Position numbers and translations under genes: made by a program
The notes under the pieces: model-generated
What the model saw: only the letters and a program-made list of their open reading frames with translations
What the model was told of the DNA's origin: nothing
Databases searched by the model: none
Shown here: positions 49,701 through 61,085 of the stretch, piece after piece
Layout: each line of letters starts with the position of its first letter
Position numbering within the stretch: position 1 is the first letter of the stretch
NCBI GenBank assembly: GCA_963210345.1
Contig: OY723402.1
Span: 20,748,554 to 20,812,553 of the forward strand
Direction of reading: 5' to 3'
Source: Inga oerstediana
Taxonomy: Eukaryota > Streptophyta > Magnoliopsida > Fabales > Fabaceae
Length of the DNA: 64,000 bases

Positions 49701-49779
49701 ACTTTTGGTAAGAATCAGAGGGTTGTGGGTGAGAAGAACATATGGAAGAAGAGATCCATTTTTTCCTGTTTGGTGTAGG
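46737..49779 (+). mobile_element. CACTA element 2, truncated
   Basis: Left terminus CACTATTACAGAATTGGG at 46737, followed by subterminal repeats made of GGGACGTCTAA/AGGCGTCCCAAAT-type inverted words up to about 47030. A CT-rich leader lies at 47040-47450, then TNP2 coding sequence stops abruptly at about 49765. No right terminus was found, so the 3' part (rest of TNP2 and any second gene) is lost. Terminus and subterminal words differ from the element at 10343, so this is a different CACTA family. Confidence 0.8.
48235..49779 (+). pseudogene. TNP2-like transposase fragment (CACTA 2)
   Basis: Closely related in protein to the 13441-16659 transposase. ATG at 48235 (MDHSWMNALRTSEEYEKG) gives the N-terminal domain (FCPCVNCLN). 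The frame breaks near 48440-48480, resumes at about 48498 (NDCVLYRNEYGG, WYLPIIPRFKYLFAT), and has stops in place of Trp at 49029-49031 and 49094-49096. It then continues (LRLGLCIDNINPYG, MMISGPKQPGND, CPICEAD) to WKKRSIF, where homology ends. Missing are the DUF4218 and DUF4216 parts. Inactive. Confidence 0.88.
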
Positions 49780-49854
49780 TTCTCTACTACTTTAAACTTT
49801 AAACCATTTTTTGGGGCTACAATATGGTGGTCCGGTTGTTAGCGGTCTTGATCT

Positions 49855-49972
49855 GTACTTTGTCAATTGTCATCCTAGGAAGTTGACGAAAAGAAAACTT
49901 TGGTCTTTGGAGTTGGCTATGGCCTACCTCTTTCAAGCTGGCACCTTAATGGCTTCCTAATATGGCCTGAGT
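49855..49972 (+). repeat. Diverged direct repeat of 59398-59510
   Basis: Both segments share, in order, ACTTTGTC, AAGAAGTTG or AGGAAGTTG, TGGCCTTTGCC or TGGCCTAC, TTTCAAGCTG, and ACCTTAATGG with TTTCTAATA or CTTCCTAATA. By eye about 75% identical over roughly 110 bp. Family unknown. Confidence 0.5.
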
Positions 49973-50022
49973 TTACGTTAGCAATAGTATCTTTATGTAT
50001 TGTTTAAATATATTTTCTCTAA

Positions 50023-50298
50023 TCCTTATTATAAGAAACCAACCAATAAATGCTTTTGATCCTTTTTATAAATCACTTATAAGTTTTCAAAAAGCATTTA
50101 ATTTATTTTTTCATGTATGCCCATATTTAATAAGGGTAGTGGGAGAGAGTAATAATTAATATATGTTTGAGTTTAGTGTAGTTGATAAGGATAATATTAA
50201 AAACCACTTGAATTTTAGGACAACTTTAATACTTTTAATTATCTTTATTAGTTTGTAAGAATTAGTAGTTGATGCATTATAATAAGGACAAGAGGGAG
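50023..50298. mobile_element. Stowaway-like MITE, copy B
   Basis: 276 bp flanked by TA (50021-50022 and 50299-50300). Right terminus CTCCCTCTTGTCCTTATTAT (inverse strand), left terminus diverged. Same family as 30312-30597. Confidence 0.75.
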
Positions 50299-52250
50299 TA
50301 TCAATTAAAAGTTTTCTAGTTTCATTTCCCAAAGCTTAAATTAAAATAAAAGAAAATAAAAATATAAATCCTTCTCCTTACACTCTTAACCGGAAAAGTT
50401 AAAATAGAAATGTGTGCCTCATCCCGTGATTCATAGAAGCAACATAGGAAATAGGAAACCCAAGGCAACCTAAACAAGGGAGGAAGAAGATGAATCCTGC
50501 ACTGAACAACTATATAACCACCTGGATCACGATGCTATGCGCGCGCACTAAAATTGTGCAGTCTTGATTTATGTTTTCAAAAATTCATGAAAATTTTAAA
50601 ATCTCACCAATTTATGAAATATCATTCATTTTATGTAAAATCTAATGATAAAAAAAATAAATAAAAATATTTGAGAGGTTGGAATATACTAAAACATTAG
50701 AGAATGGGGCATTAGAGACCCCCATTGACCCACACACGCTCGAGGTGATGCAAAGGAGGATTTATTAGTCACTAGAAAATAATTTATTACCGATAGATTT
50801 ATTAGTCCCCGCTAATTTGGTTGTTAGTTGCCTTTTTTTTTTCCTCTCTGAGGGGACTAGTGGAGTGAGGGACAAGGTCCGCCATCACAATCCTGCGGCA
50901 TATTGACAAGAGTGCCTTCCACTCACCACGCAATGAGGTGGGGGTCCCACAGAAGATGTTTTCCTCTCATATTTGCCCAGTCTTTGCTTTTATCTCTTTT
51001 GCTCAAAAGTCTTAACTCTTGTCTCATTCCTTCCTCTACAAATACAATGAATTTCTGAAAGTCTTGTGAATTATAATATGTGCATTTAGAAATTATAATA
51101 ATTTATTTTAAAACAAAATAGTTGTGGCCGTACAATATTATTTAATTTTCTTTTGAATTTCATCTTTAATTATTTAATTATATCATATGTTATGTATTAT
51201 TAGATTATATATCAATTTATAATTTAAATAAATTAGTTTTAAAATAATTATAAATATAAATATTTCGAAATAATTTATTTTAAATTACTTAATCTCTTTT
51301 AAAAAAAATTAAATGAATCTTGTATTAAACCCAGGAGGACATACTACACTTATTATTCATTAGAACCGTAATGGGCACGGGCATCATAATGGTAGGCTAT
51401 GCATGTTCACATGAACGCCCGCCCCGCACCCAACGAGGTGTGGGTCCCATGGAAGTTGTCTTTTTCTCATGCTTACATGGGCAAGACTTCCCAACAAGGA
51501 GGAGACCACACTATTTCATATTTGCCCGCTCTTTACTCGTAATTCTTTTTTTTTTTAATATGAGATTGCGTTGATATTTTTTTAAAAATTTAAGTAAGTT
51601 AAATAAATTAATTAATCATAACATTTAATTATATATTAATTCATAAGTCAGATAAATTAATTCAATATTAAAAAAGATATATCAATATCAATACTTTCCT
51701 AAATAAAATAATTTTGATTGCGGAGCTCTTATAAATACTACGTAAGGGAGTAAATTCTCTATGCATCCATGCCCTTCATGATTATGGGAGTATTAGTCAA
51801 CAACACCATAGTCCACATGGAAGGATCGTTCGTGAGTGTTTGTAACGTTGTATTTTACACTTTCTAGAGTACTTTTATAAAGTCGAAAGATGTTGACCAA
51901 AAAAAAAAAAGTCCAAAGATAAATATTTTTCCATGGTAAAAACACATAAATTTTTTTTTCTATCTAGAGAGTAAAATTCTACCATAGTTTTCACCCTTTT
52001 TTTTAATTGAAAATTAATTTAATTTTGATTTTATCAGCTGTGCATAAGTTTGATCAGAAATAGGCGAATTTGTTTTGTTTCAAGTAAAGTAAAACAACAC
52101 AATTAATTAATTGAATAATTAAAAATGAATACATATTTCAGTTTTCACCCTTGTTTTTTTAATTGAAAATTAATTTAATTTTGAACGACCAATGGTAAAA
52201 AAACAAAAATTTAAATTAAAAAAAGAAAACAGGGACGTCAATTTGAATTT
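50299..52250. other. Noncoding DNA upstream of the LRR kinase
   Basis: No gene. 50890-51010 and 51400-51540 are diverged copies of each other (ACGAGGTGTGGGTCCCA versus ATGAGGTGGGGGTCCCA, ATATTTGCCC). The rest is AT-rich; 51990-52040 and 52140-52190 repeat AATTGAAAATTAATTTAATT. Confidence 0.5.
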
Positions 52251-52251
52251 T

Positions 52252-52302
52252 GTTGACTTGGTGACTTCAGGTTTAGCCGTCAATGCCTGTGACTAATATA
52301 AA
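52252..52302 (+). promoter_or_regulatory. Candidate core promoter of the LRR kinase (W-box and TATA)
   Basis: TTGACT at 52252-52257 carries the WRKY-binding core TTGAC, and TATAAA lies at 52297-52302. Initiation about 30 bases downstream would fall near 52330, which favours the ATG at 52368 over 52329. Motif-based only. Confidence 0.45.
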
Positions 52303-52367
52303 ACTAACATCATGTCTACGTTTTGAGTATGTGGCTTCATTTTGCAGATTCCTTGGGCACAATCAAA

Positions 52368-55300
52368 ATGATCCCTTTCATTATTAGTACCAATTTCCTG
52401 CTATGCATAACTTCTCAAATTATGTTGCCAACTAGAGCTGCCATGGCCACTGGGTCAGAGACTGATAGACTTTCTTTGCTTGCTCTCAAGGATAAGTTAA
52501 CCAATGGCAATCCAAAAGCTCTGCCTTCATGGAATGATTCGATCCCCTTTTGCAAGTGGGAAGGTGTTATGTGCAATCTCCGTCACATGAGAGCCTCATC
52601 TTTGAACTTGACAAATCAAAATTTCGGGGGCACTCTTGCACCAGCATTAGGTAACTTAACCTTTCTCAAAATGCTTAATCTTTCATATAATGGATTGGTT
52701 GGTCAAATTCCCAAACAAATTGGCCATCTAAAGCGATTGCAATTTATTGATTTGCAACAAAATAACCTTGAGGGAGAAGTCCCTCTAGAGTTGGCTAATT
52801 GTTCTAAACTTCAGTTGATTTTCTTCACCTACAATAATTTGATTGGCGAAATTCCTTTCTGGTTTGGATCTATGCAACAACTTACCGTGTTGAGACTTGC
52901 TAAGAATAAATTTCATGGAAATATTCCACCTTCCTTGGGAAACCTGTCATCCTTAGAGCGTTTGTCTCTTGCATATAATAATTTGGAAGGAAGCATACCT
53001 CAATCTCTAGGTCAGTTGTCAAATTTGCACTTGCTCTATCTTGCTTTTAACAGTTTTACTGGTGTAATCCCTCCTTCATTTTATAATCTTTCCCGCATGG
53101 AAGATCTTGACATTCCTTTCAACAACCTATCTGGAACTAGGGGTGGAAATAGGCTAGGCTAGGCTAGGCTTTGCCTAAATAGGCCTAGGCCTGTAACAAA
53201 GATTCAAAGCCTGAGCCTGAGCCTGAGCCTGTATGTAGGCTATTTTTTAGACCTGAGCCTGGGCCTTCAGAAGGCCTGACAAGGCCTGAAGCCTGTTTAA
53301 AAGCCTACTTAAAATGTAGGACTTTAAATAGCCTTTAAAGCCTATGCCGCCAAATTCATATCTAACCCTTCATGCTTATATACAATCCTACATTATGTCT
53401 TAAAAGCCTAACATCTATTCTTATCGTAATATTAAGGCTTAGTAAGGAAAAGAAAATAATGTCTAGTGACAACACTTGTCCGAGCAAATAGGAATAAAAA
53501 AAACTAATCGTCTGTTGACTAATGAGATATATTTTTTAAAATCGACTAAGCATAACAAATAACATGTAAAACTAGACTTTTACCTATTTTACTCTTTGCA
53601 CGTAAATTGGGACAAACTCCCCTTGTTAAGATTATAATATTTCATTTGACACTAAAATAAACTCATAACAATTTTTATGCTTTAGTGGAGGGGGCACAAA
53701 TTAGGGGAGAGAAAGTGAGTTAGTATTGTCATCTCGAGCAATCGAAGAGAAGAGATGTAGAGGTGAATGATTTATGCGAAAATAAGGGTTGAGTATAATA
53801 ACGATAAAATATGAAACTTAGAATTAAGATTAAATTGGTAAATTTATAAAATTATTTAGATGATATTATATATACTTATATAATAGTATAATTTTTTTAA
53901 GAAAAATTTAAATAGGCCAGGCCTGTAGGTTTGTAGGCTAGGCCTTATAAAAATAGGCCTGGCCTGTTTATCTAAATAGGCCTAGCAATATGCCTGAGCC
54001 TGAGCCTGGCCTATTTACTAAATAGGCTAGGCTAGGCTTTATGTAGGCTAGGCCGTAGGCCCCTGTTAGGGGCCTGGCCTATTTCCATCCCTATCTGGAA
54101 CTATCCCATCAAACATTGATCATGCTTTCCCTTATCTTAAAAACTTTAATGTTGGATACAACTTGTTAACTGGAACGATTCCGTCGTCATTCTCGAACAT
54201 TTCACAATTGCAGCAATTTCAAATATATGCCAATGCTTTTACTGGCCCACTCCCTACCTCATTTGGAAGGTTGCAGAACCTTCATTTAGTTGCCATCTAC
54301 CATAATAATTTTGGGGGAGGACATGGTCATGATTTGGATTTCCTCTCACCAATAACAAATTGTAGTCAATTATATAAATTAGAAATGGGATATAATGGAT
54401 TTAGTGGTGTATTGCCAAAATCAATTGGCAATTTCTCTTCCCAGCTTGTTAGACTTCATATTGCATACAACAATATATCTGGTAGCATACCTGAAGAGAT
54501 TGGGCAACTAGTTGGCTTAACATTCCTTGGTTTGGAGAGCAACTTCCTTCAAGGTATAATTCCACATTCAATTGGAAAGCTTGAAAATATTGGAAAATTA
54601 CACTTGGAAGAGAACCGCTTATCAGGACAAATTCCTGATGCCTTTGGAAATCTTACTAGGTTATTTTATCTCCAATTGTCTGGCAATAATTTAGAGGGAA
54701 CCATTCCAGGTAGCTTTAGATATTGCAAGGGTATGCAATTCTTGTACCTGGGCCAAAATAACTTGAGTGTCAATATACCCAATAACACATTTGGTCATCA
54801 AGAAAGCTTAATAATTCTCAACATGACTTCCAATTCCATGACTGGTCCCCTTCCATCTGACTTTGGTAAGTTGGAGAACCTAGTAGAGTTATATCTGGGC
54901 AAAAACAAGTTTACTGGTGATATTCCAATGGAACTTGGGAAATGCTTGAAGTTGACAGATCTTGATATGAGGGGGAATTATTTTCAAGGAAGTCTCCCAT
55001 CTACCTTTAGTTCCTTAAAATCCCTCCAAAACTTGGATCTTTCCAACAACAACTTGTCAGGCACAATCTTACATGAACTAAAAGATCTTCCAATCTTAGA
55101 GACCTTGAACCTATCATACAACCATTTTCATGGAGAAGTTCCTAGAGGAGGAGTGTTTGATAATATCACTGCTATTTCACTCATAGGGAATGACAATCTT
55201 TGTGGTGGAATTCCTCAATTGGAGTTACCTCCATGCTCAATTAAATCAAAGGAGCGTTCTAAAATAACAACCCTGTTCATTGTGATAAGTGGTGTTTTTG

Positions 55301-56541
55301 CTTGTTCAGTAATTTTCCTCATGATTTGTTTGAGGAGAAAACAAAACAAGTTGTCGTCCTCCCGATCTATGGAACATACACACTTAAGGGTTTTTTATAG
55401 AGAGCTCCATGAAGCAACCAATGGATTTTCTTCTTCCAATTTGATTGGCATAGGAAGTTTTGGCTTTGTGTACCGAGGGATTCTTCTTCATTTTGAAAAA
55501 CCTATTGCTGTCAAAGTGCTAAATCTTCAAATGCATGGGGCAACAAAGAATTTTATCGCAGAATGCAAAGCTCGTAGCAAAGTCCGGCATCGAAATATTT
55601 TGAATATCTTAACTTCATGTTCAAGTGTTGATTACAAAGGAGATGATTTCAAGGCCCTAGTTTTTGAGTTCATGCCTAATGGTAGCTTAGAGAAGTGGCT
55701 GTCAAATGAACATAATGAGGCTAGAAATTTACATCTAAACTTCACACAAAGACTTGATATAGCTATTGATGTGGCTCATGCTTTGGATTATCTTCATCAT
55801 GATTTTGGGGAAGCCATTGTTCATTGCGACATCAAGCCAAGCAATATCCTTCTTGATGATGATATGGTTGCACACTTGGGAGACTTTGGATTAGCTAGGC
55901 TTCTTCATGAGGTTACAAGCTATTCTGGTGAGGGTCAAACTGCATCCTCAACAATTAAGGGAACAATTGGGTATATTGCGCCAGGTATGACTCTTTTTAT
56001 GCTGTTAATTTTATTTTCATCAATAAGAACTTAAGTAACTAAAATTTTTGTATACTTTTAACGAAAAGTGTTGGGAAAAAGATCTATTTTTACCTTAAAA
56101 TAACTTTATCATTATGGATTTTTATATTCTCTAAGGAATATTAATTTTTGGTTAGAGTATGGAGAAGGTGGCCAAGTCACAATACAAGGGGATATATACA
56201 GCTATGGGGTTCTTATGCTAGAGATGCTCTCTGGAAAGAAGCCAATTGATAGCATGTTCTGTGAGGACCTAAGCCTACCCACATTTTGCAAGCTAGCCTT
56301 GCCAGACAGAGTCCTTGAGATGGTGGATTCAAATTTGCTTGTGCTGTCTAATAGAGACCATAGGAAAGTTATGCAGGATTCGAACATGGAACTCAAAATT
56401 CAAGAGTCCCTAGCTAGCTTTGCTAGAATTGGAGTGGCATGTTGTGCAGAATTGCCTGGTGATAGGATTGATATTAAAGATGTTTTAGCGGAGTTGCTTG
56501 CAATTAAGCGAAGGCTATCCACTTTTAACATTGCCATATGA
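52368..56541 (+). pseudogene. LRR class XII receptor-like kinase, disrupted by a hAT insertion
   Basis: Same group as FLS2, EFR and Xa21, which are plasma-membrane immune receptors. Parts: signal peptide (MIPFIISTNFLLCI...), LRR N-cap (DRLSLLALKDKL, FCKWEGVMC), about 20 LxxNxLxGxIP repeats, membrane helix near 55275-55335, kinase with GIGSFGFVYRG, AVKVL lysine, VHCDIKPSN (HCD, so non-RD, as in pattern-recognition receptors) and GDFGLA. The intron at 55985-56155 falls inside the APE-type motif, as is usual in this class. Coding parts 52368-53137, 54102-55984 and 56156-56541 total 3039 bases, 1012 residues, all in frame. The only lesion seen is the insert at 53138-54093, which stops the frame after nine codons. 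An upstream in-frame ATG exists at 52329. Ligand unknown. Confidence 0.92.
53138..54093. mobile_element. hAT-type non-autonomous element inside the LRR kinase
   Basis: 956 bp with inverted termini TAGGGGTGGAAATAGGC and (inverse) TAGGGATGGAAATAGGCC, flanked by the exact 8-bp duplication TCTGGAAC (53130-53137 and 54094-54101). GGCCTA/GAGCCTG words crowd both ends; the centre is AT-rich with no transposase frame. An 8-bp duplication and TAGGG termini fit the hAT superfamily. Confidence 0.9.
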
Positions 56542-56801
56542 ATTAGCTACATATAGCTCTTTGACTATTCTTTTCTTTATGGAGTGGGTGTATTTAATAG
56601 TTGCTAGCTTTATATTGTAACTATTTATGTATTTCAACTTTGTGTGTGCTTATCGGGATGAGAAAGATAGAACATTTTCATTCAAATGGACATTGTGATA
56701 GTTATTCTTGTCACGATTTCTTTCACGACCAAACTAAAGTTCCCTCAACTACCTCTTCAGCTGCTATTACCTATTTGTTCAATTTTTAGTAATATTTATG
56801 A
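56542..56801. other. 3' flank of LRR kinase
   Basis: Likely 3' UTR and junction to the next element; no gene. Confidence 0.4.
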
Positions 56802-58556
56802 ATGAATAAAACGTATATCTGTTTGCTCTGCCGTTTTTGGCCCCTGTTTGGAATGGCATTTCAACCTTTGCATCCCAAATTTGATAAACACATATCTTTC
56901 GTAGCTTGCTTTGACAAATACATCTATAGCATTTGGACTAGTTATGCAATTAACTCTAGCTGGTCCAAACTTGTGAAATATAAACTACAATGGATGTTGG
57001 TTTCTTGTTGTCGCATGAACAATTCAAGTTTGCAGCACATTTTAACTCTTTGGCCCTATAAATGGAAAAGTGCAATCCAATATATCTCACTCACCACTCT
57101 GTGGGACTTCTACTCTTACCAAATGCCAATCCATATTATTTCTGGATCACAGGGTCTATGCCTCATTTCATTACAATCTAGACACTTGAATTATGAATCA
57201 TTTAATATGCCTCTTTGATGCATCTCTGTTGACTTCTGTATGAAATTAAATTACTACACTTCTATTGATTTTGCAATAGGGAGACATTGTCATCATATTA
57301 CCATGAATTTTCATAGAGCAGCTGCAAGTGACATACACATAGATTTTGATGAGGTACAAGTTAAGCAGCCAATTATTACCAGCTTGAATCTTGGAATGGC
57401 TTATGATCTTGGTCCCAATTTCCTTGTCCACTTCACTCCCATAGGAATTCAATGTCATAACTATTTCAATCAGGTGGCAAGGGAAGAATATGAATTCCCT
57501 TATGGTTTCATATATGATTATGATATCACTTATAAAATTTATTCTTCCATCATGTACAGCTTTCAAATTCAATGTCTGCCATCAGTTGTGTCCAATGATT
57601 GGCTATATTCTTGTTTGCCACCTTGCTTCAATTGCTCATTTGAAATGCCAAGAAATTATATGAGTTGGGTTGTTAAAGATTGCATTGCTTGAACCTCACA
57701 TAACCAAGGTTCAAGACTTCACTACCATATCAATACTTGCACAACTCCGTTATTGCTTTATATGGGCTGGGCCCTACTATCATGGCTCAATATCCTTAAT
57801 TGGTTGGTCTTTCTATCTGGTTTTTGAAGGCAACAGAGAACTAGGATTCGTTCTAAACCATTATTTGCTATTTTTCATTGATGAGCACCAACATTATGGA
57901 ATTGCTATAGGAGGTTGGTGTTTAGTTGGCGCAAACTTTCACCTTTTGCTTTTATGCTCAATGGTTGTGCCTGAAACTATATTAATGTTACTCATTTATG
58001 CTTTTATGATTTCGTCCTGTGTTTTCAAACCAGCATGGAATAGTTTGGATCCTCTTATATGGCAAGTTCTTGTCTGGGCTATAGTGCAAGGATGGTATCT
58101 TGGAATTATATATGCTTCGTCAAAGCTAGCTTGCATTCTAGTTTCGGCCTACAGGGAATACCTTGACTGCTTCATTGCTACTTTTCCAAATTTTGACCTT
58201 GAGGACAAGATCAATTTCCTAGGAGGGAGTAATGTAATGAACCCGCCTCATATTAAGGTCTATGAATAGAGTATTATTTGGTCGATAAATTTGGGCTTAT
58301 GTTAGGAAAAAATAAAGATAAATATAGACAAAGGAAAAATTAGAAAGGGTGTGGAATGATTTCGGCTTTTCTCCCTCTGTAGATTCTCTTCCCTTCTTTA
58401 GACCTTCTTCTGTCATCTTCTATTCTCTTTTCTGATATATTTCCATTTGTACTGGAACTTTCCTATGGTTTCCCTACACCTATGAGCTCTATGATTGCAT
58501 AATATTGCTTATTTGAATCTACAATTGAGTATATTATATCATTGTATTCCCTATCA
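56802..58556 (+). mobile_element. 5'-truncated Ty3/gypsy-like remnant with unusual open frame
   Basis: Frame from ATG 56802 is open to 57692 except for one TGA at 57216-57218. After one frame change near 57670-57690, the next frame is open to TAG 58267-58269, so about 490 codons carry only two breaks. Most of the deduced protein is unrecognised: rich in Trp, Tyr, Phe, His and Cys, with hydrophobic stretches. Its last 35 residues (FPNFDLEDKINFLGGSNVM, then PPHIKVYE) resemble the C-terminus of plant Ty3/gypsy chromovirus polyproteins. An LTR-like sequence with TG...CA ends follows at 58300-58556. No integrase, RNase H or reverse transcriptase motif was found, nor a 5' LTR. Confidence 0.5.
58300..58556 (+). 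repeat. Putative 3' LTR
   Basis: 257 bp, starts TGTTAGGAAAAA and ends CCCTATCA, with short inverted ends (TGTTAGG/CCTATCA). It is preceded by the purine-rich GGAGGGAGTAATG near 58222. CT-rich inner part. No second copy in the window. Confidence 0.5.
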
Positions 58557-61085
58557 ATTTTAAAACATTACAGACAAGTAACATTGCTGCTGAAAGTCTA
58601 ATTGTTATATATATATATATATAGTGAAGATATGGATGATATACTTATTATGACTAAGCACTAGGCAATAGGCAATTATATGTATTGATTGTAGACAAAG
58701 AAAAATTTATAATTAGGTCTTGCTTGAAACTAGCATAGCCTCTAAATCAAAGAAAATATTTGCGATTTTCATACTTGTTTTTTTGACCTGGACGATTTTC
58801 ATACTTGAACAAGACATAGAACATAGATTTACAAATTTAGAGTATAGGCGATCCTTATAGATCAACGTGCAAATATAAAGCAAAGAGGGCAACAATAACA
58901 AAGCATTTAACTCTTATAAGTTCATCAATTTCTCTTAAAATGACTCATGGAAACCCTCCTGTAAGAGCATCAACCTGGGGAGGGCAAACTGCCCAGAATG
59001 AGTTTTGTTAAAAATCTTTTGTGAATGGCACAACAAATCAGCAAATAAAAGAGCATTCCCTCTAAGCTGTGCACACTTTCCTTCCACCCAAAACCCTGTA
59101 GTTGAATGAAAAAAAGACAATTCGAAGATGACCCATAAACATCAGATCATATAGTCTTATCATTCATATATATGCACAGTTACATACGATTGTTAATTTT
59201 AATTTTTTTTCTGTTTTAAATTATTAATTCTAAAATTTAACGGTTTGAATTTATTTATTTGTTTTCAATAAATTGGTATTTTATTAGTAGTTTTATAAAA
59301 ACATTAAATTTGAACTATTTAAATTTCAATTTAAGGGTGGAGATGATTAAAGGAAGAGAAGAGGAGGGGAAGTGCATGGGGAAGCCAAGTCCTGATTTAA
59401 TACTTTGTCTTCCAAGAAGTTGTCAAAAAGAAGACATTGGCCTTTAGTGGCCTTTGCCTACCTATTTCAAGCTGGGACCTTAATGGGCTTTCTAATACGC
59501 CCGATTTTCATTAAAAACAATATATTTAGGCTTTATTCTGTTGGTCATGTTTGTATACTTTCGGCCCCTAAAAAAAATGTTATAAACTGCTTCACAATGG
59601 TTCAAGACTTTTCTATCCCGACTATCCCATTCCGAACCCAAGTAAATTTGGATGGGAGGATGGTTAAGATGGGACTCAAGACATGGGTGTCCGATCCCAT
59701 CCTATCCTGAGGTATTATATATTAAAATATTATGAATTTATATTTTAATAAATTAACTTTTTTTAATTGTGTTGAAAAGACGTGCTTTTTGTCGCATTGT
59801 ATGGTAATAAATAAAGATAGAATTGTTCTAAAAATTTTGACTTTTATGTTAAGGATTGGTTTGATTGATATTTTCTAAAGAAAAAACGCTTTCTTTTTTT
59901 CTTTTATTAACAAATAAGTGCGTGAATATATTGCATCCAAAAATTGCACTAATTCGGAAGTTACAATGATATTATAATTTTTTGATTATTATATTGTAGA
60001 TAATTTTAATTAATTACAATCAATTTGAATATGTCAAACGCATAATTTTTTAGAATTCCATAGTGTTTAAATTTGTTCTAATGTTTGAAGTATACTAATT
60101 TGTCATTCAAATTATCTATATATAAGATAGACGAATATACTCAAAATTTTAACCATCATCTACTATCCTCTTAATTGTTAATCAACTAAACATTTCATGT
60201 ATTCTTCCTAATATTTTTGTTCATTTTTCACTTTTTTATTTTTAAGTAACATTTTTATTATCATTATATATGATTTTCTACCTTAATAACTTGGTCTCAT
60301 ATGATATATATAATCAGCTTTAAAATTAATAAGAAATATTAAAATTAAAAATTAAAAATTTATATATGTATATATTTTATTTTAAAGAAACAAATTTCCC
60401 TCTCTACTTTTATTGTGGGCTTGCCCCAATATTCCACTCAGAAGTTTCCACCATTTATGGTGATTTTTATTTTTCTTTAGTGTGGTATATACGCCAAGAA
60501 ATTTAAATAGTAGAAGGCTTCCAAAGTTAACTAATTCTGTTTTTGACAAACAAAGTTGACTAATTCTTAATTGGCAATGTGATCATTGTTGTGGCACTGG
60601 TGAGTTGACTCTCTAGTTTACTAGTTTTACATTTTTAGTTTATAAAATCGATGTCGCAGTAAACTCATGCCACTTGTAAACTCAGTTAAACTTACGAATT
60701 TATACACCGAGTTTACCGTTTTTACATTTCTAACTTATAAAACCGTATTAACTTACTCTTAAACTAGTGTTAACTTTTTCAATTTGATTATGCTCAGTGG
60801 CTTTATATATGAATTCTATAAAAACTTCTTTGTTAAGTATGATATTTTATGAATGTTGTTGGATTTAATTTTAATTATTTAAATTTGAAACATATTTAAA
60901 TCATATTTTGTCATTTTTATATTTTAATTATTTAATTATACATTATTAGTAATCTGTTTAATGATAAAAGTAAACTCTTATAGCTTTACAATTCAAGTTT
61001 ATGATACGAGTTTACATCACTGTCATGAGTTTGTTTAAACTCGTGAGTTTAACAATTTTGGATGTGACCCTTCCTCCTATGATTC
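58557..61085. other. AT-rich noncoding DNA with small repeats
   Basis: No gene. Holds a (TA)n run at 58607-58622, the diverged repeat 59398-59510 (pair of 49855-49972), and a terminus-like segment near 59304-59375 shared with 63691 and 63945. A 48-bp segment at 60410-60460 matches 63558-63604. A zone (60595-61060) has repeated GTTTACNNGTTTTACATTTYTAACTTATAAAA-like words and ends in ACTCGTGAGTTTAAC, probably a degraded inverted-repeat element. Confidence 0.5.

Noticed and set aside
57246..57572. Minus-strand frame opposite the 57240 reading frame
   Set aside because: Shadow of the plus-strand frame; no domain.
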